From JABDLO01 sp041749255 (GTDB lineage: Bacteria; Bacteroidota; Bacteroidia; Chitinophagales; Saprospiraceae): a stretch of 64,000 bases of DNA. The translations under genes and the position numbers were made by a program. Location: the NCBI GenBank assembly GCA_041749255.1, contig JBGTBR010000081.1, forward strand, positions 62,001 to 126,000. Reading direction: 5' to 3'. The notes below the pieces were generated by a model. It had not been told where the DNA came from. It saw only the letters and a list, made by a program, of their open reading frames with translations, and made no database searches. Below, one piece after another: positions 19,038-29,100 of the stretch. How positions within the stretch are numbered: the stretch's first letter is position 1; every line of letters starts with the position of its first letter.

Positions 19038-19226
19038 ATGGATAATCTGATACTGTACGCTAAAGAAAGTTACAACGAACTCGTCCATAAAGTGACATGG
19101 CCAACATGGCCTGAATTACTAAATAGTACGGTAGTGGTATTGGTAGCTTCTGTAATCATTGCACTGATCATTTTCATAATGGACCTGATCTCCAAGAATA
19201 TCCTTACTGCGATATACAGTATTTAA
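19038..19226 (+). CDS. secE: Preprotein translocase subunit SecE
   Basis: 62 residues, the short single-span form typical outside Gammaproteobacteria. An amphipathic helix with YNELVHKVTWPTWPEL, which clamps SecY, precedes one transmembrane helix (about 33-53, VVVLVASVIIALIIF). It is part of the SecYEG channel. It sits between tRNA-Trp and nusG as in most bacteria, and its stop codon directly abuts the TTG codon that is one candidate nusG start. Confidence 0.95.
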   Translation: MDNLILYAKESYNELVHKVTWPTWPELLNSTVVVLVASVIIALIIFIMDLISKNILTAIYSI

Positions 19227-19244
19227 TTGAATAACGATTCACTG

Positions 19245-19790
19245 ATGTCTGACGATAAAAGATGGTATTCTCTGCGCGTAATAAGCGGTAAAGAGAAAAA
19301 AATAAAAGAAAGAATTGAGTTGGAAGTCCAGAGAAATGGATGGGAAGACGTAGTGACGCAGGTGTTGGTACCTTCGGAAAAGGTATATAAGATAAGGAGT
19401 GGAAAAAAGGTGATCATGGAAAGGAATATATTACCTGGATATATTCTGATTGAAGCCATACCGGAAAGGTTTTCAGGAGAAATTATCCAAACCATTTCCA
19501 ATGTGCAAAATGTAATTCATTTTCTGGGTAGGAATAACCCGGTACCTATGCAACAGGCGGAAGCCAACAGAATGCTGGGTAAAGTGGATGAATCACAGGA
19601 AGTGGTTGAGGCTATGCTTGAGCCCTTTATTGTTGGAGAAACGATAAAAATTAATGACGGTCCTTTTAAGGATTTTGTAGGGGATATAATAGAAGTAAAC
19701 GAAGAGAAGAAAAAATTAAAAGTGGTTGTAAAGATATTTGGAAGAGGCACAGAAGTAGAACTCAACTTCCTCCAGATTGATAAACAGTGA
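19245..19790 (+). CDS. nusG: Transcription termination/antitermination factor NusG
   Basis: 181 residues from the ATG at 19245; an in-frame TTG at 19227, immediately after the secE stop, would add six residues. The NGN domain starts RWYSLRVISGKEKKIKERIE and includes ERNILPGYILIEA; the C-terminal KOW domain is GETIKINDGPFKDFVG. NusG binds the RNA polymerase clamp, raises processivity and couples to Rho or the ribosome. The order secE-nusG-rplK is conserved. The 3' end of this gene contains the -33 element of a promoter for the rplK transcript. Confidence 0.95.
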   Translation: MSDDKRWYSLRVISGKEKKIKERIELEVQRNGWEDVVTQVLVPSEKVYKIRSGKKVIMERNILPGYILIEAIPERFSGEIIQTISNVQNVIHFLGRNNPVPMQQAEANRMLGKVDESQEVVEAMLEPFIVGETIKINDGPFKDFVGDIIEVNEEKKKLKVVVKIFGRGTEVELNFLQIDKQ

Positions 19791-19808
19791 ATTAGACAGA
19801 TATTTTTG
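19777..19808 (+). promoter_or_regulatory. Promoter for the rplK-rplA-rplJ-rplL transcript
   Basis: TTG (19777-19779), 21 bp, then TATTTTTG (19801-19808), an exact match to the Bacteroidota TAnnTTTG element. The start of transcription would be near 19815, leaving a leader of about 60 nt before rplK where autoregulation by ribosomal protein could act. Confidence 0.55.
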
Positions 19809-19876
19809 ACTTTGACTCAATGTAAATTGAAGCTTACTTAAGGTCGAACTAACATAAATAAAAATTTGTAAAGAAC

Positions 19877-20332
19877 ATGGCAAAAGAAATAGAAACCTTT
19901 ATAAAATTACAGGTAAAAGGAGGATTGGCCAATCCCTCTCCTCCCGTTGGGCCTGCATTGGGTGCTAAGGGTGTGAACATCATGGAGTTTTGTAAAAGAT
20001 TTAATGCCAGAACTCAGGAAAGCCAGGGAAAACTTCTCCCTATAGTCATTACAGTGTTTAAAGATAAATCATTTGAGTTTGTCATAAAAACACCTCCTGC
20101 AGCAGTACAATTGATAGAAGCCTCAAAAGTAAAAAAAGGGTCGGCGGAACCAAATAGAGACAAAGTCGGTTCTGTCACCTGGGATCAGGTGAAAGCGATT
20201 GCAGAAGACAAAATGCCTGATTTAAATGCCTTCACTATTGAATCTGCCATGAAAATGGTAGCTGGAACAGCCAGAAGCATGGGTCTTACCGTAAGTGGTA
20301 CACCACCATGGGGAAGCGCTGAAGACAATTAA
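19877..20332 (+). CDS. rplK: 50S ribosomal protein L11
   Basis: 151 residues, a few more than the usual 141-147. The N-terminal domain contains the thiostrepton-region proline pattern NPSPPVGPALG and GVNIMEFCKRFNART; the C-terminal RNA-binding domain ends MVAGTARSMGLTVSG. L11 binds the GTPase-associated centre of 23S rRNA. First gene of the rplK-rplA-rplJ-rplL group, behind its own probable promoter. Confidence 0.97.
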   Translation: MAKEIETFIKLQVKGGLANPSPPVGPALGAKGVNIMEFCKRFNARTQESQGKLLPIVITVFKDKSFEFVIKTPPAAVQLIEASKVKKGSAEPNRDKVGSVTWDQVKAIAEDKMPDLNAFTIESAMKMVAGTARSMGLTVSGTPPWGSAEDN

Positions 20333-20396
20333 AACATATTTTAATTAACCGAGGGAGTCAGTATACTGACGTTATATACCTCAAAATTTGAAATTA

Positions 20397-21089
20397 ATGG
20401 GTAAGATTAGTAAAAAGCGTAAAGAAGTCAACGAAAAGGTTGACAAAGACAAACTTTACAGTCTAAATGAGGCTATGTCCCTCGTAAAAGATGTAAATAC
20501 CACAAAATTTGATGCATCTGTAGATCTGCATGTAAGATTAGGGGTTGATCCGAGAAAAGCAGACCAGGCTATTCGGGGTACAGTTTCCCTTCCAAACGGT
20601 ACTGGTAAAACCAAAACTGTTTTGGTGCTCTGTACTCCTGATAAAGAAGAGGAAGCCCGGGAAGCCGGTGCAGATCATGTAGGATTAGATGATTACATTC
20701 AGAAAATCAAAGGAGGATGGACCGATATTGATGTAGTGATAGCTACTCCAAATGTAATGGCAAAAGTAGGCCAGATAGGTAGAATTTTAGGACCTAGAGG
20801 TATAATGCCGAACCCTAAATCGGGTACAGTTACCCCTAACGTTGGTGAAGCGGTTTCCGAAGTAAAAATGGGAAAAATAGCCTTTAGGGTTGATAAGTAT
20901 GGAATTATTCATTCTCCAATAGGACGAGTTAGTTTCACGTCTGAGAAATTAGCAGAAAATGCGAGGGAGTTGATTACCACATTGGAAAAAATGAAACCTT
21001 CATCGGCCAAAGGTATATATATGAAAACCATAAATGTGGCCAGCAGTATGAGTCCGGGTATTAAAGTCGATCCAAAATTAATAAAATAA
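20397..21089 (+). CDS. rplA: 50S ribosomal protein L1
   Basis: 230 residues from the ATG at 20397, the standard length and the usual MGKISKKRKE beginning; a TTG three codons upstream is an unlikely start. Family motifs include DLHVRLGVDPRKADQ, GRILGPRGIMPNPKSGTV and KPSSAKGIYMKTI. L1 forms the movable L1 stalk and in many bacteria represses its own operon by binding the leader of the L11-L1 mRNA. Confidence 0.97.
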   Translation: MGKISKKRKEVNEKVDKDKLYSLNEAMSLVKDVNTTKFDASVDLHVRLGVDPRKADQAIRGTVSLPNGTGKTKTVLVLCTPDKEEEAREAGADHVGLDDYIQKIKGGWTDIDVVIATPNVMAKVGQIGRILGPRGIMPNPKSGTVTPNVGEAVSEVKMGKIAFRVDKYGIIHSPIGRVSFTSEKLAENARELITTLEKMKPSSAKGIYMKTINVASSMSPGIKVDPKLIK

Positions 21090-21116
21090 ATATTCATCTA
21101 ACCTAAAAAGAGGACA

Positions 21117-21644
21117 ATGACAAGAGAAGAAAAAGCCAGCATTATTGATGAATTAAAAGATAAATTTTCAAATAGTCAATATTTTTATATTACCGACTCT
21201 TCATCTTTAAACGTTGCTCAAATCAACAATTTGAGAAGGGTTTGCTACGAAAAGGGAATTGAAGTTAAAGTAGTAAAAAATACTCTGGCGAGAATAGCAA
21301 TGGAGCAAGCAGCTGAAGAAAAAGGCTTTGCTCCACTTTATGAGGCTCTTAAGGGTCAATCTACCGTATTGTTTGCCGAGTCAGGTAATTTGCCTGCTAA
21401 GGTTATCAAGGAATTCAGGAAAAACAACAAAAAGCCGAGTCTTAAAGCTGCCTATATAGATACGGATATATTCTTTGGAGATGACCAGATTGATATTTTG
21501 GAATCTTTGAAATCCAAAGAAGAGTTGGTAGGAGATGTGATCATGTTGTTACAATCACCTATCAAAAACGTATTGGGATCATTGCAGTCTGGTGGTTATA
21601 CCATTGCAGGCTTGTTAAAAGCGCTTGAAGAACGGGCTCAATAA
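21117..21644 (+). CDS. rplJ: 50S ribosomal protein L10
   Basis: 175 residues. The N-terminal RNA-binding domain contains the typical YFYITDSSSLNVAQINNLRR and VVKNTLARIA; the C-terminal helix that carries L7/L12 dimers is the segment after about 140. The gene is 27 bp after rplA and no structured L10 leader is seen in that gap. Confidence 0.96.
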   Translation: MTREEKASIIDELKDKFSNSQYFYITDSSSLNVAQINNLRRVCYEKGIEVKVVKNTLARIAMEQAAEEKGFAPLYEALKGQSTVLFAESGNLPAKVIKEFRKNNKKPSLKAAYIDTDIFFGDDQIDILESLKSKEELVGDVIMLLQSPIKNVLGSLQSGGYTIAGLLKALEERAQ

Positions 21645-21715
21645 ATGTAGGCTTCCAAGTTCAACGTACATATATTTTGTAAATTAATTGAAGAACTTAT
21701 TAAAACCATTAAAAA

Positions 21716-22096
21716 ATGGCTGATTTAAAAGCAATTGCAGAACAACTGGTTAATTTAACAGTTAAAGAAGTAAGTGAATTAGCAGATATCTTAAAAGATG
21801 ATTACGGAATAGAACCCGCTGCCGCAGCTGTTGCTGTTGCTGCTGGCTCTGCAGCTGGTGCTGCCGTCGAAGAAGCTGTTGAAAAAACTGAATTTGATAT
21901 CATGTTAAATTCTGCTGGTGCTGCGAAACTGGCAGTAGTTAAAGAAGTAAAAAACCTGTTAGGTTTAGGACTAAAAGAGGCAAAAGATTTAGTTGATGGA
22001 GCACCTGCAGTTTTAAAGCAGGGAGTTTCAAAAGCTGAAGCTGAGTCTATAAAAGCTGCTCTTGAAGGGGCTGGTGCTGAAGTAGAACTGAAGTAA
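21716..22096 (+). CDS. rplL: 50S ribosomal protein L7/L12
   Basis: 126 residues. An N-terminal dimerisation domain (LKAIAEQLVNLTVKEV) is followed by an alanine-rich hinge (about 37-57) and the C-terminal factor-binding domain with AVVKEVKNLLGLGLKEAKDLVD. It is the multi-copy stalk protein that recruits translation factors. It is 71 bp after rplJ and followed by an attenuator-like hairpin before rpoB. Confidence 0.97.
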   Translation: MADLKAIAEQLVNLTVKEVSELADILKDDYGIEPAAAAVAVAAGSAAGAAVEEAVEKTEFDIMLNSAGAAKLAVVKEVKNLLGLGLKEAKDLVDGAPAVLKQGVSKAEAESIKAALEGAGAEVELK

Positions 22097-22144
22097 TACT
22101 CGTGCCATCTTTATGAATGATGTAAAATCATACACAAAAGCATT

Positions 22145-22192
22145 AGGCTTCATTATTGTGCGTGCACATTGATGAAGCCTCTTGCTATTTTT
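22145..22192 (+). terminator. Attenuator-like hairpin between rplL and rpoB
   Basis: Outer arms AGGCTTCAT (22145-22153) and ATGAAGCCT (22172-22180) pair perfectly, and an inner TGTGC/GCACA stem extends the structure. A T-rich run follows (22187-22192, after CTTGCTA). The 177-bp rplL-rpoB gap is where many bacteria reduce readthrough to balance ribosomal protein and polymerase synthesis. Confidence 0.6.
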
Positions 22193-22273
22193 TAAAGTTT
22201 TGTGCCTTATTGTAAAACATAAACCAACTATTGAAAGTTAATAGTGGGTTAAATCCAAAAAATAACAACACGC

Positions 22274-25200
22274 ATGGCGTCAAACGGAGTTGTCAACCAA
22301 GTCGTAAATTCGAGAATTAATTTCGGCAAGATTAAATTATCAAATGAATATCCCGATCTATTAGAAATTCAGCTACAGTCTTTTAAGGAGTTTTTCCAGT
22401 TGGAAACTACACCTGAAAACCGTGGAAATGAAGGACTGTATCGCGTATTTCAGGAAAATTTTCCAATCACAGATGCCCGGAATATATTTGTACTTGAATT
22501 TCTCGATTACTTTGTAGATCCACCTCGCTACAGCATTGAAGAATGCATGCAAAGAGGATTAACATATAGTGTACCTCTCAAAGCAAAATTACGGTTATCG
22601 TGCAACGATGAAGAACACGTAGATTTTGAGACCATTGTCCAGGATGTATTTCTTGGAAATATTCCCTATATGACTCCCAAAGGCACTTTTGTTATCAATG
22701 GTGCTGAAAGAGTTGTGGTATCTCAACTACACCGGTCACCTGGAGTTTTCTTTAGTCAAACCTACCACCCCAATGGCACAAAAATTTATTCAGCCAGGGT
22801 AATCCCTTTCAAAGGAGCGTGGATGGAGTTTGCCACAGATATCAACTCAGTCATGTATGCTTATATAGACAGGAAAAAGAAATTCCCGGTCACGACTCTC
22901 CTAAGAGCTATCGGCTATGATTCTGACAGGGAAATTCTGAATATATTTAACCTGGCAGAAGAAATTACAGCAGATAAAGCTTCATTGAAAAAAGCAGTCG
23001 GGCGTAAATTGGCAGCAAGGGTTTTGAGGAAGTGGACTGAAGATTTTGTCGATGAAGATACCGGAGAAGTAGTTACTATTGAACGTAATGAAATCATCCT
23101 TGAAAGAGATGTGGTATTGGACGAAAACAATATCGTATTGATACATGAAGCAGAAACCGATACGATTATCCTTCAAAAAGATGATTTGGATGAAGACTAT
23201 TCCATAATTTATAATACTTTACAAAAAGATCCATCCAGTTCAGAACTGGAAGCTGTAACTCAAATTTACAGACAATTGAGGGGTACTGATCCCCCTGATG
23301 AGGAAACAGCCCGGGGTATCATCGATAAATTGTTTTTCTCTGACAAGAGGTATAATCTTGGAGAGGTAGGCAGATATAAGATCAACCGGAAGTTAAAGTC
23401 AGGTATAGATGAAGAGACTTTAGTACTAACTAAGGATGACATCATAGCCATTGTAAAATACCTGGTCAGCCTTATTAATCAAAAAGCAGAACTCGATGAT
23501 ATCGATCACCTTAGTAACAGAAGGGTAAGAACAGTCGGAGAGCAACTCTATGGTCAATTTGGTGTCGGTCTTGCGAGAATGGCTCGTACTATCCGGGAGC
23601 GAATGAATGTAAGGGATAATGAGGTTTTTACACCTATAGACCTTATCAATGCTAGAACATTGTCTTCAGTCATCAATTCATTTTTTGGTACAAGTCAATT
23701 ATCTCAATTTCTGGATCAAACCAATCCGTTATCAGAAATTACACATAAAAGAAGGATTTCTGCTTTAGGACCTGGAGGTCTTTCAAGAGAAAGGGCTGGA
23801 TTTGAAGTAAGGGACGTACATTATTCGCATTACGGCAGGTTGTGTACCATTGAAACTCCGGAAGGACCAAACATTGGACTTATTTCGACTTTATGCGTAC
23901 ACGCCAAGGTTAATAAAATGGGCTTTTTGGAGACACCTTATAGAAAAGTAACTGATGGAGTTGTTGAGGTGGATTTGGAACCAGAATACCTATCGGCGGA
24001 AGGAGAAGATTATAAAAGAATCGCTCAGGCCAATGCTATAGTTAATGAAGAAGGAGCATTTTTATATGACAGGGTAAAGTGTCGGGAGCATGGAGATTTT
24101 CCTGTTCTGAGCCCTCCTGAAATTGAATACATGGACATTGCTCCTAATCAAATTGTAGGAGTTTCCGCATCACTCATTCCGTTTTTGGAAAATGACGATG
24201 CTAACCGGGCTTTAATGGGATCGAATATGCAGCGTCAGGCTGTTCCATTAATTAGACCCACAGCACCTATTGTAGGAACCGGACTGGAGAGGAAAGTAGC
24301 TGAAGATTCTCGAATGTTGATCAATGCTACGGGTGATGGGGTAGTCGAATACGTCGATGCAAGCCAAATCATTATTAAATACGATAGAACGGAGGATGAA
24401 GATTTGGTATCTTTTGAAACCAATACAGTGACCTATAATCTCACAAAATTTATGAGAACCAATCAAGGGACCTGTATCAATCTTAAACCTATAGTTCGAA
24501 AAGGACAACGCGTAATAAAAGGTAGTTTACTCTGTGAAGGATATGCTACTGATAAGGGTGAACTAGCATTGGGTCAAAATCTTATGGTTGCTTTTATGCC
24601 CTGGAAGGGATACAACTTTGAAGATGCCATAGTTCTATCCGAAAGGGTAGTACGTGAAGATGTTTTCACCTCTGTACACATTGAAAATTTCGATCTGGAT
24701 ATTCGGGATACTAAACTTGGAGAAGAAGAGCTCACCAGCGATATTCCCAACGTGAGTGAGGAAGCCACCAAAGATCTCGACGAAAATGGAATTATACGAA
24801 TAGGAGCTTGGGTAAAAGAAGGTGATATATTGATTGGAAAGATCACTCCAAAAGGAGAGTCTGACCCCACGCCGGAAGAAAAATTATTGAGAGCCATATT
24901 TGGAGATAAGGCAGGTGATGTAAAAGATGCTTCCTTGAAAGCACCACCATCAACCAATGGAATTATCATCGATAAGCAACTCTTTGCCAGAGCAAAAAAG
25001 GATAAATTCCAAAAAGTACAGGAAAAAGAGTTACTCTCGAAATTAGATGATAAGCACGCGATTGCTTTGAATGAATTGAAAACCATTCTCATTGATAAAT
25101 TGATGTTGATCCTGAAAGAAAAGGTTTCAGAAGGCGTTAAGTCCATTTATAATGAGGAATTGGTCAGTAAAGGAACCAAGTTTTCGCCCAAAGTTTTCAA

Positions 25201-26095
25201 GGAACTTGATTTCACACAGGTTGATTACACAGGCTGGACAAAGGAAAAATCCAGCAACCAGTTGATAGCTACACTTTTGCATAATTATACCATAAAAGCA
25301 AACGAAGAAAAAGGAAGGTATAAGAGAGAAAAGTTCAATATCAGTATTGGAGATGAGCTGCCTGCAGGAGTTTTAAAATTGGCTAAAGTTTACATGGCCA
25401 AAAAACGTAAACTTAAGGTGGGTGATAAGCTTGCTGGTCGACATGGAAATAAAGGTATTGTATCGAAGATCGTACGTATGGAAGATATGCCATTTTTAGC
25501 AGATGGCACACCGGTAGATATAGTATTGAATCCATTAGGTGTACCATCCAGGATGAACCTCGGACAGATATTTGAAACCGTATTGGGATGGGCAGGTAAG
25601 AATTTGGGAATTTCTTTTGCGACTCCGATTTTTGATGGAGCTTCATTAAATGAAATAGAAGAATACATTGTAAAGGCTAAACTTCCATCTCTTGGTCAAA
25701 CCTATTTATACGATGGCGAAACCGGTGATAGATTTCACCAGCAAGCAACAGTGGGTGTCATCTACATGTTGAAGCTTTCACATATGGTAGATGATAAAAT
25801 GCACTCCCGATCTATTGGACCATATTCACTTATCACACAACAACCTTTGGGTGGTAAAGCCCAGTTCGGAGGTCAGCGTTTCGGAGAAATGGAAGTGTGG
25901 GCACTTGAAGCCTATGGAGCCTCTCATATATTGCGTGAGTTACTCACCATAAAGTCCGATGATATCATAGGTCGTGCTAAAGCCTATGAAGCCATTGTAA
26001 AAGGGGATAATATACCAGAACCCAATATTCCTGAATCCTTTAATGTGTTGGTTCATGAATTAAGAGGATTGGCATTGGATGTTAAGTTTGAATAA
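22274..26095 (+). CDS. rpoB: DNA-directed RNA polymerase subunit beta
   Basis: 1273 residues, usual for Bacteroidota. The rifampicin pocket reads TSQLSQFLDQTNPLSEITHKR from residue 473, with sensitive-type residues at the positions equivalent to E. coli Asp516, His526 and Ser531 (here Asp481, His491, Ser496). Other conserved blocks are GLSRERAGFEVRDVH, IETPEGPNIGLI, GRHGNKGIVSKI and the C-terminal GGKAQFGGQRFGEMEVWALE. Together with beta' it forms the catalytic core of RNA polymerase. It is preceded by an attenuator-like hairpin and followed after 80 bp by rpoC. Confidence 0.99.
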   Translation: MASNGVVNQVVNSRINFGKIKLSNEYPDLLEIQLQSFKEFFQLETTPENRGNEGLYRVFQENFPITDARNIFVLEFLDYFVDPPRYSIEECMQRGLTYSVPLKAKLRLSCNDEEHVDFETIVQDVFLGNIPYMTPKGTFVINGAERVVVSQLHRSPGVFFSQTYHPNGTKIYSARVIPFKGAWMEFATDINSVMYAYIDRKKKFPVTTLLRAIGYDSDREILNIFNLAEEITADKASLKKAVGRKLAARVLRKWTEDFVDEDTGEVVTIERNEIILERDVVLDENNIVLIHEAETDTIILQKDDLDEDYSIIYNTLQKDPSSSELEAVTQIYRQLRGTDPPDEETARGIIDKLFFSDKRYNLGEVGRYKINRKLKSGIDEETLVLTKDDIIAIVKYLVSLINQKAELDDIDHLSNRRVRTVGEQLYGQFGVGLARMARTIRERMNVRDNEVFTPIDLINARTLSSVINSFFGTSQLSQFLDQTNPLSEITHKRRISALGPGGLSRERAGFEVRDVHYSHYGRLCTIETPEGPNIGLISTLCVHAKVNKMGFLETPYRKVTDGVVEVDLEPEYLSAEGEDYKRIAQANAIVNEEGAFLYDRVKCREHGDFPVLSPPEIEYMDIAPNQIVGVSASLIPFLENDDANRALMGSNMQRQAVPLIRPTAPIVGTGLERKVAEDSRMLINATGDGVVEYVDASQIIIKYDRTEDEDLVSFETNTVTYNLTKFMRTNQGTCINLKPIVRKGQRVIKGSLLCEGYATDKGELALGQNLMVAFMPWKGYNFEDAIVLSERVVREDVFTSVHIENFDLDIRDTKLGEEELTSDIPNVSEEATKDLDENGIIRIGAWVKEGDILIGKITPKGESDPTPEEKLLRAIFGDKAGDVKDASLKAPPSTNGIIIDKQLFARAKKDKFQKVQEKELLSKLDDKHAIALNELKTILIDKLMLILKEKVSEGVKSIYNEELVSKGTKFSPKVFKELDFTQVDYTGWTKEKSSNQLIATLLHNYTIKANEEKGRYKREKFNISIGDELPAGVLKLAKVYMAKKRKLKVGDKLAGRHGNKGIVSKIVRMEDMPFLADGTPVDIVLNPLGVPSRMNLGQIFETVLGWAGKNLGISFATPIFDGASLNEIEEYIVKAKLPSLGQTYLYDGETGDRFHQQATVGVIYMLKLSHMVDDKMHSRSIGPYSLITQQPLGGKAQFGGQRFGEMEVWALEAYGASHILRELLTIKSDDIIGRAKAYEAIVKGDNIPEPNIPESFNVLVHELRGLALDVKFE

Positions 26096-26118
26096 TGACA
26101 TTCGCTACGTAACCGAGG

Positions 26119-26148
26119 TTTGTCAGGATTGACAAAGCAAGATTTTTT
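26119..26148 (+). other. Small hairpin in the rpoB-rpoC spacer
   Basis: A 7-bp stem (TTTGTCA at 26119-26125, TGACAAA at 26130-26136) with loop GGAT, followed after six bases by a run of seven T. It may be a weak attenuator or a processing site. Only the structure is seen; function is unknown. Confidence 0.35.
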
Positions 26149-26175
26149 TAAACAAGATTTCAATACATAATCATT

Positions 26176-29100
26176 ATGGTATTTAGAAAGAAAGATCAAA
26201 AACTGACCAAAGACTTTGAATCAATAACGATAAGTCTATGTTCTCCGGATGATATACTAGAGCGCTCTCATGGAGAAGTGCTTAAGCCTGAAACCATCAA
26301 TTACCGTTCCTACAAACCGGAGAGAGATGGATTGTTTTGCGAGCGAATTTTTGGACCGGTAAAGGATTTTGAGTGCTATTGTGGTAAATACAAGAGAATC
26401 AGGTATAAAGGTATAGTATGCGACCGTTGCGGTGTGGAAGTTACAGAAAAGAAGGTGCGAAGAGAAAGGATGGGACACATTAAATTGGTAGTTCCCGTTG
26501 TGCATATATGGTTTTTTAAATCACTTCCCAATAAAATCGGATATCTTCTGGGATTGTCATCCAAAAAGCTGGAATCGATCATTTACTACGAAAGATATGT
26601 CGTCATTAAACCTGGTCTTAAAGAAAATGATCTGGAGAAATTGGATTTATTGACTGAGGAGGAATATTTCGATATACTCGATAACCTACCTAAAGATAAT
26701 CAGGTGCTGGATGACTCAGATCCGAATAAATTTATTGCCAAGATGGGAGCTGAAGCAGTTCATATGCTTTTGGAAAATCTCAATCTTGATGAACTATCAT
26801 ACGAATTAAGACATCAGGCAGCCAATGAAACTTCGCAGCAACGAAAATCAGAAGCACTGAAAAGGTTGAGAGTGGTAGAATCTTTCAGAGATGGTCAAAC
26901 CAGGATGGATAACAGACCCGAATGGTCAGTAATTCAGTATTTACCGGTTATTCCACCTGAGCTCAGGCCTTTGGTACCTTTGGATGGAGGACGCTTCGCC
27001 AGTTCTGATTTAAATGATCTTTACCGCAGGGTTATCATCCGAAATAACAGGTTAAAACGGCTTTTGGAAATCAAAGCACCTGAGGTGATCCTTAGAAATG
27101 AAAAGAGGATGCTTCAGGAAGCAGTGGATTCCTTGTTTGATAATAGCAGGAAATCCAATGCGGTGAAAGCAGAAGGCGGCAGGGCACTCAAATCTTTGAG
27201 TGACATTCTGAAAGGAAAACAAGGAAGATTCAGGCAAAATCTTTTGGGTAAACGAGTAGATTACTCAGGAAGATCGGTAATTGTAGTAGGTCCTACTTTA
27301 AAACTTCACGAATGTGGTTTACCTAAGGGTATGGCTGCAGAATTGTTTAAACCCTTCGTCATCAGAAAACTGATAGAGAGAGGTATTGTAAAAACGGTAA
27401 AATCAGCTAAAAAACTGGTTGACAGAAAGGATCCGGTTATTTGGGAGATCCTCGAAAATATATTAAAAGGACATCCTGTGATGCTAAACAGGGCTCCAAC
27501 ATTACACAGATTGTCTATACAGTCATTTCAACCTACTTTGGTAGAAGGTAAAGCCATTCAGTTGCACCCGTTAGTCTGTGGAGCATTCAACGCTGACTTT
27601 GACGGTGACCAGATGGCTGTACACGTTCCATTGAGTCACGAGGCTATATTGGAAGCACAAATGCTTTTGTTATCCTCCCATAATATGCTCAACCCACAGG
27701 ATGGATCACCAATAACACTCCCATCACAGGATATGGTTTTGGGGCTGTATTATTTGACCAAGGAGCATTATGCGGTAAATGCCAAAAATGAAAAAGGATA
27801 TGGCATGAAGTTTTATTCTGAAGAAGAAGCCATTATTGCCTATAATGACGGTAAGGTGAACCTTCATACTTCAGTAAAAGTAAAAACGAAAATTGAAGAT
27901 GAAAATGGTGTAGTGAAGAATGATTTGGTCGATACGACCATTGGGCGAGTCATATTCAATGAAGCCAGACCGGAAGGCGTTCCTTTTGTGAATGTATTAC
28001 TGACCAAGAAAAACCTTAAGAAGGTTATAAGTGATATCATTGTAAAATCCAATTTTACTTCTACGGCAAGATTTCTTGATGATATAAAGGAAAAAGGATT
28101 TTATTGGTCATTTAAAGGTGGTTTGTCATTTAACCTGGGAGACCTTATCAATCCAACCATTAAAGATAAAACCCTGGATGAAGCTCAGCGAGAAGTGGAT
28201 GAAGTTTGGGAAAATTACAATATGGGTTTGATCACACCGAATGAAAGATACAATCAAGTTATCGATAAATGGACTTATGCCGACAATAAGATCACAGAAA
28301 GCCTAATGAAAGAACTAGCAGAACATAAAGGCGGGTTTAATTCGGTTTATATGATGCTGGACTCCGGTGCGAGAGGTTCAAAACAGCAAATTAAGCAGCT
28401 TTGTGGGCTAAGGGGCCTTATGGCAAAGCCCAGAAAGTCTGGGGACTCAGGTGGTGCCATTATTGAAAACCCAATATTGGCAAACTTCCTGGAAGGACTT
28501 TCTGTATTGGAATATTTTATTTCTACTCACGGTGCCAGAAAAGGACTCGCTGATACAGCCTTGAAAACTGCGGATGCAGGTTATCTAACCCGTAGACTGG
28601 TAGACGTTTCTCAAGATGTTATCATTATGGAGGAAGACTGTCATACACTCAGAGGTATTGAAACCACAGCCTTAAAGGACAATGAAAATATCATTGAGAC
28701 AATGGCTTCGAGAATCATAGGCCGGTACGCACTCAACAATGTCTTTGATCCTGTTTCAGATGAAATCATAGTGGATGCGGGTCAGTATATTGATGAAAAA
28801 GTAGCTAGAAATATCGATGATGCAGGTATAGAAACCATTAAGATCCGTTCTGTTTTGACATGTGAGGCCAAGCAAGGAGTTTGTACGAAATGTTATGGTA
28901 AAAATCTCGCTACGGGTAGAATAACAGAAATTGGAGATGCAGTGGGAATTATTGCCGCTCAATCCATCGGTGAGCCAGGGACTCAGCTTACCCTAAGGAC
29001 TTTCCACGTGGGTGGTATTGCTTCTGTGAGTAAAACAGAATCAAGTATTGTGTCAAAGTTCAACGGATTGCTCGAATTTGATAATGTAAAATCAGTGGAA

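Noticed and set aside
24574..25146. 190-codon minus-strand frame inside rpoB
   Set aside because: Serine-rich shadow of a highly conserved gene, no start context or family similarity.
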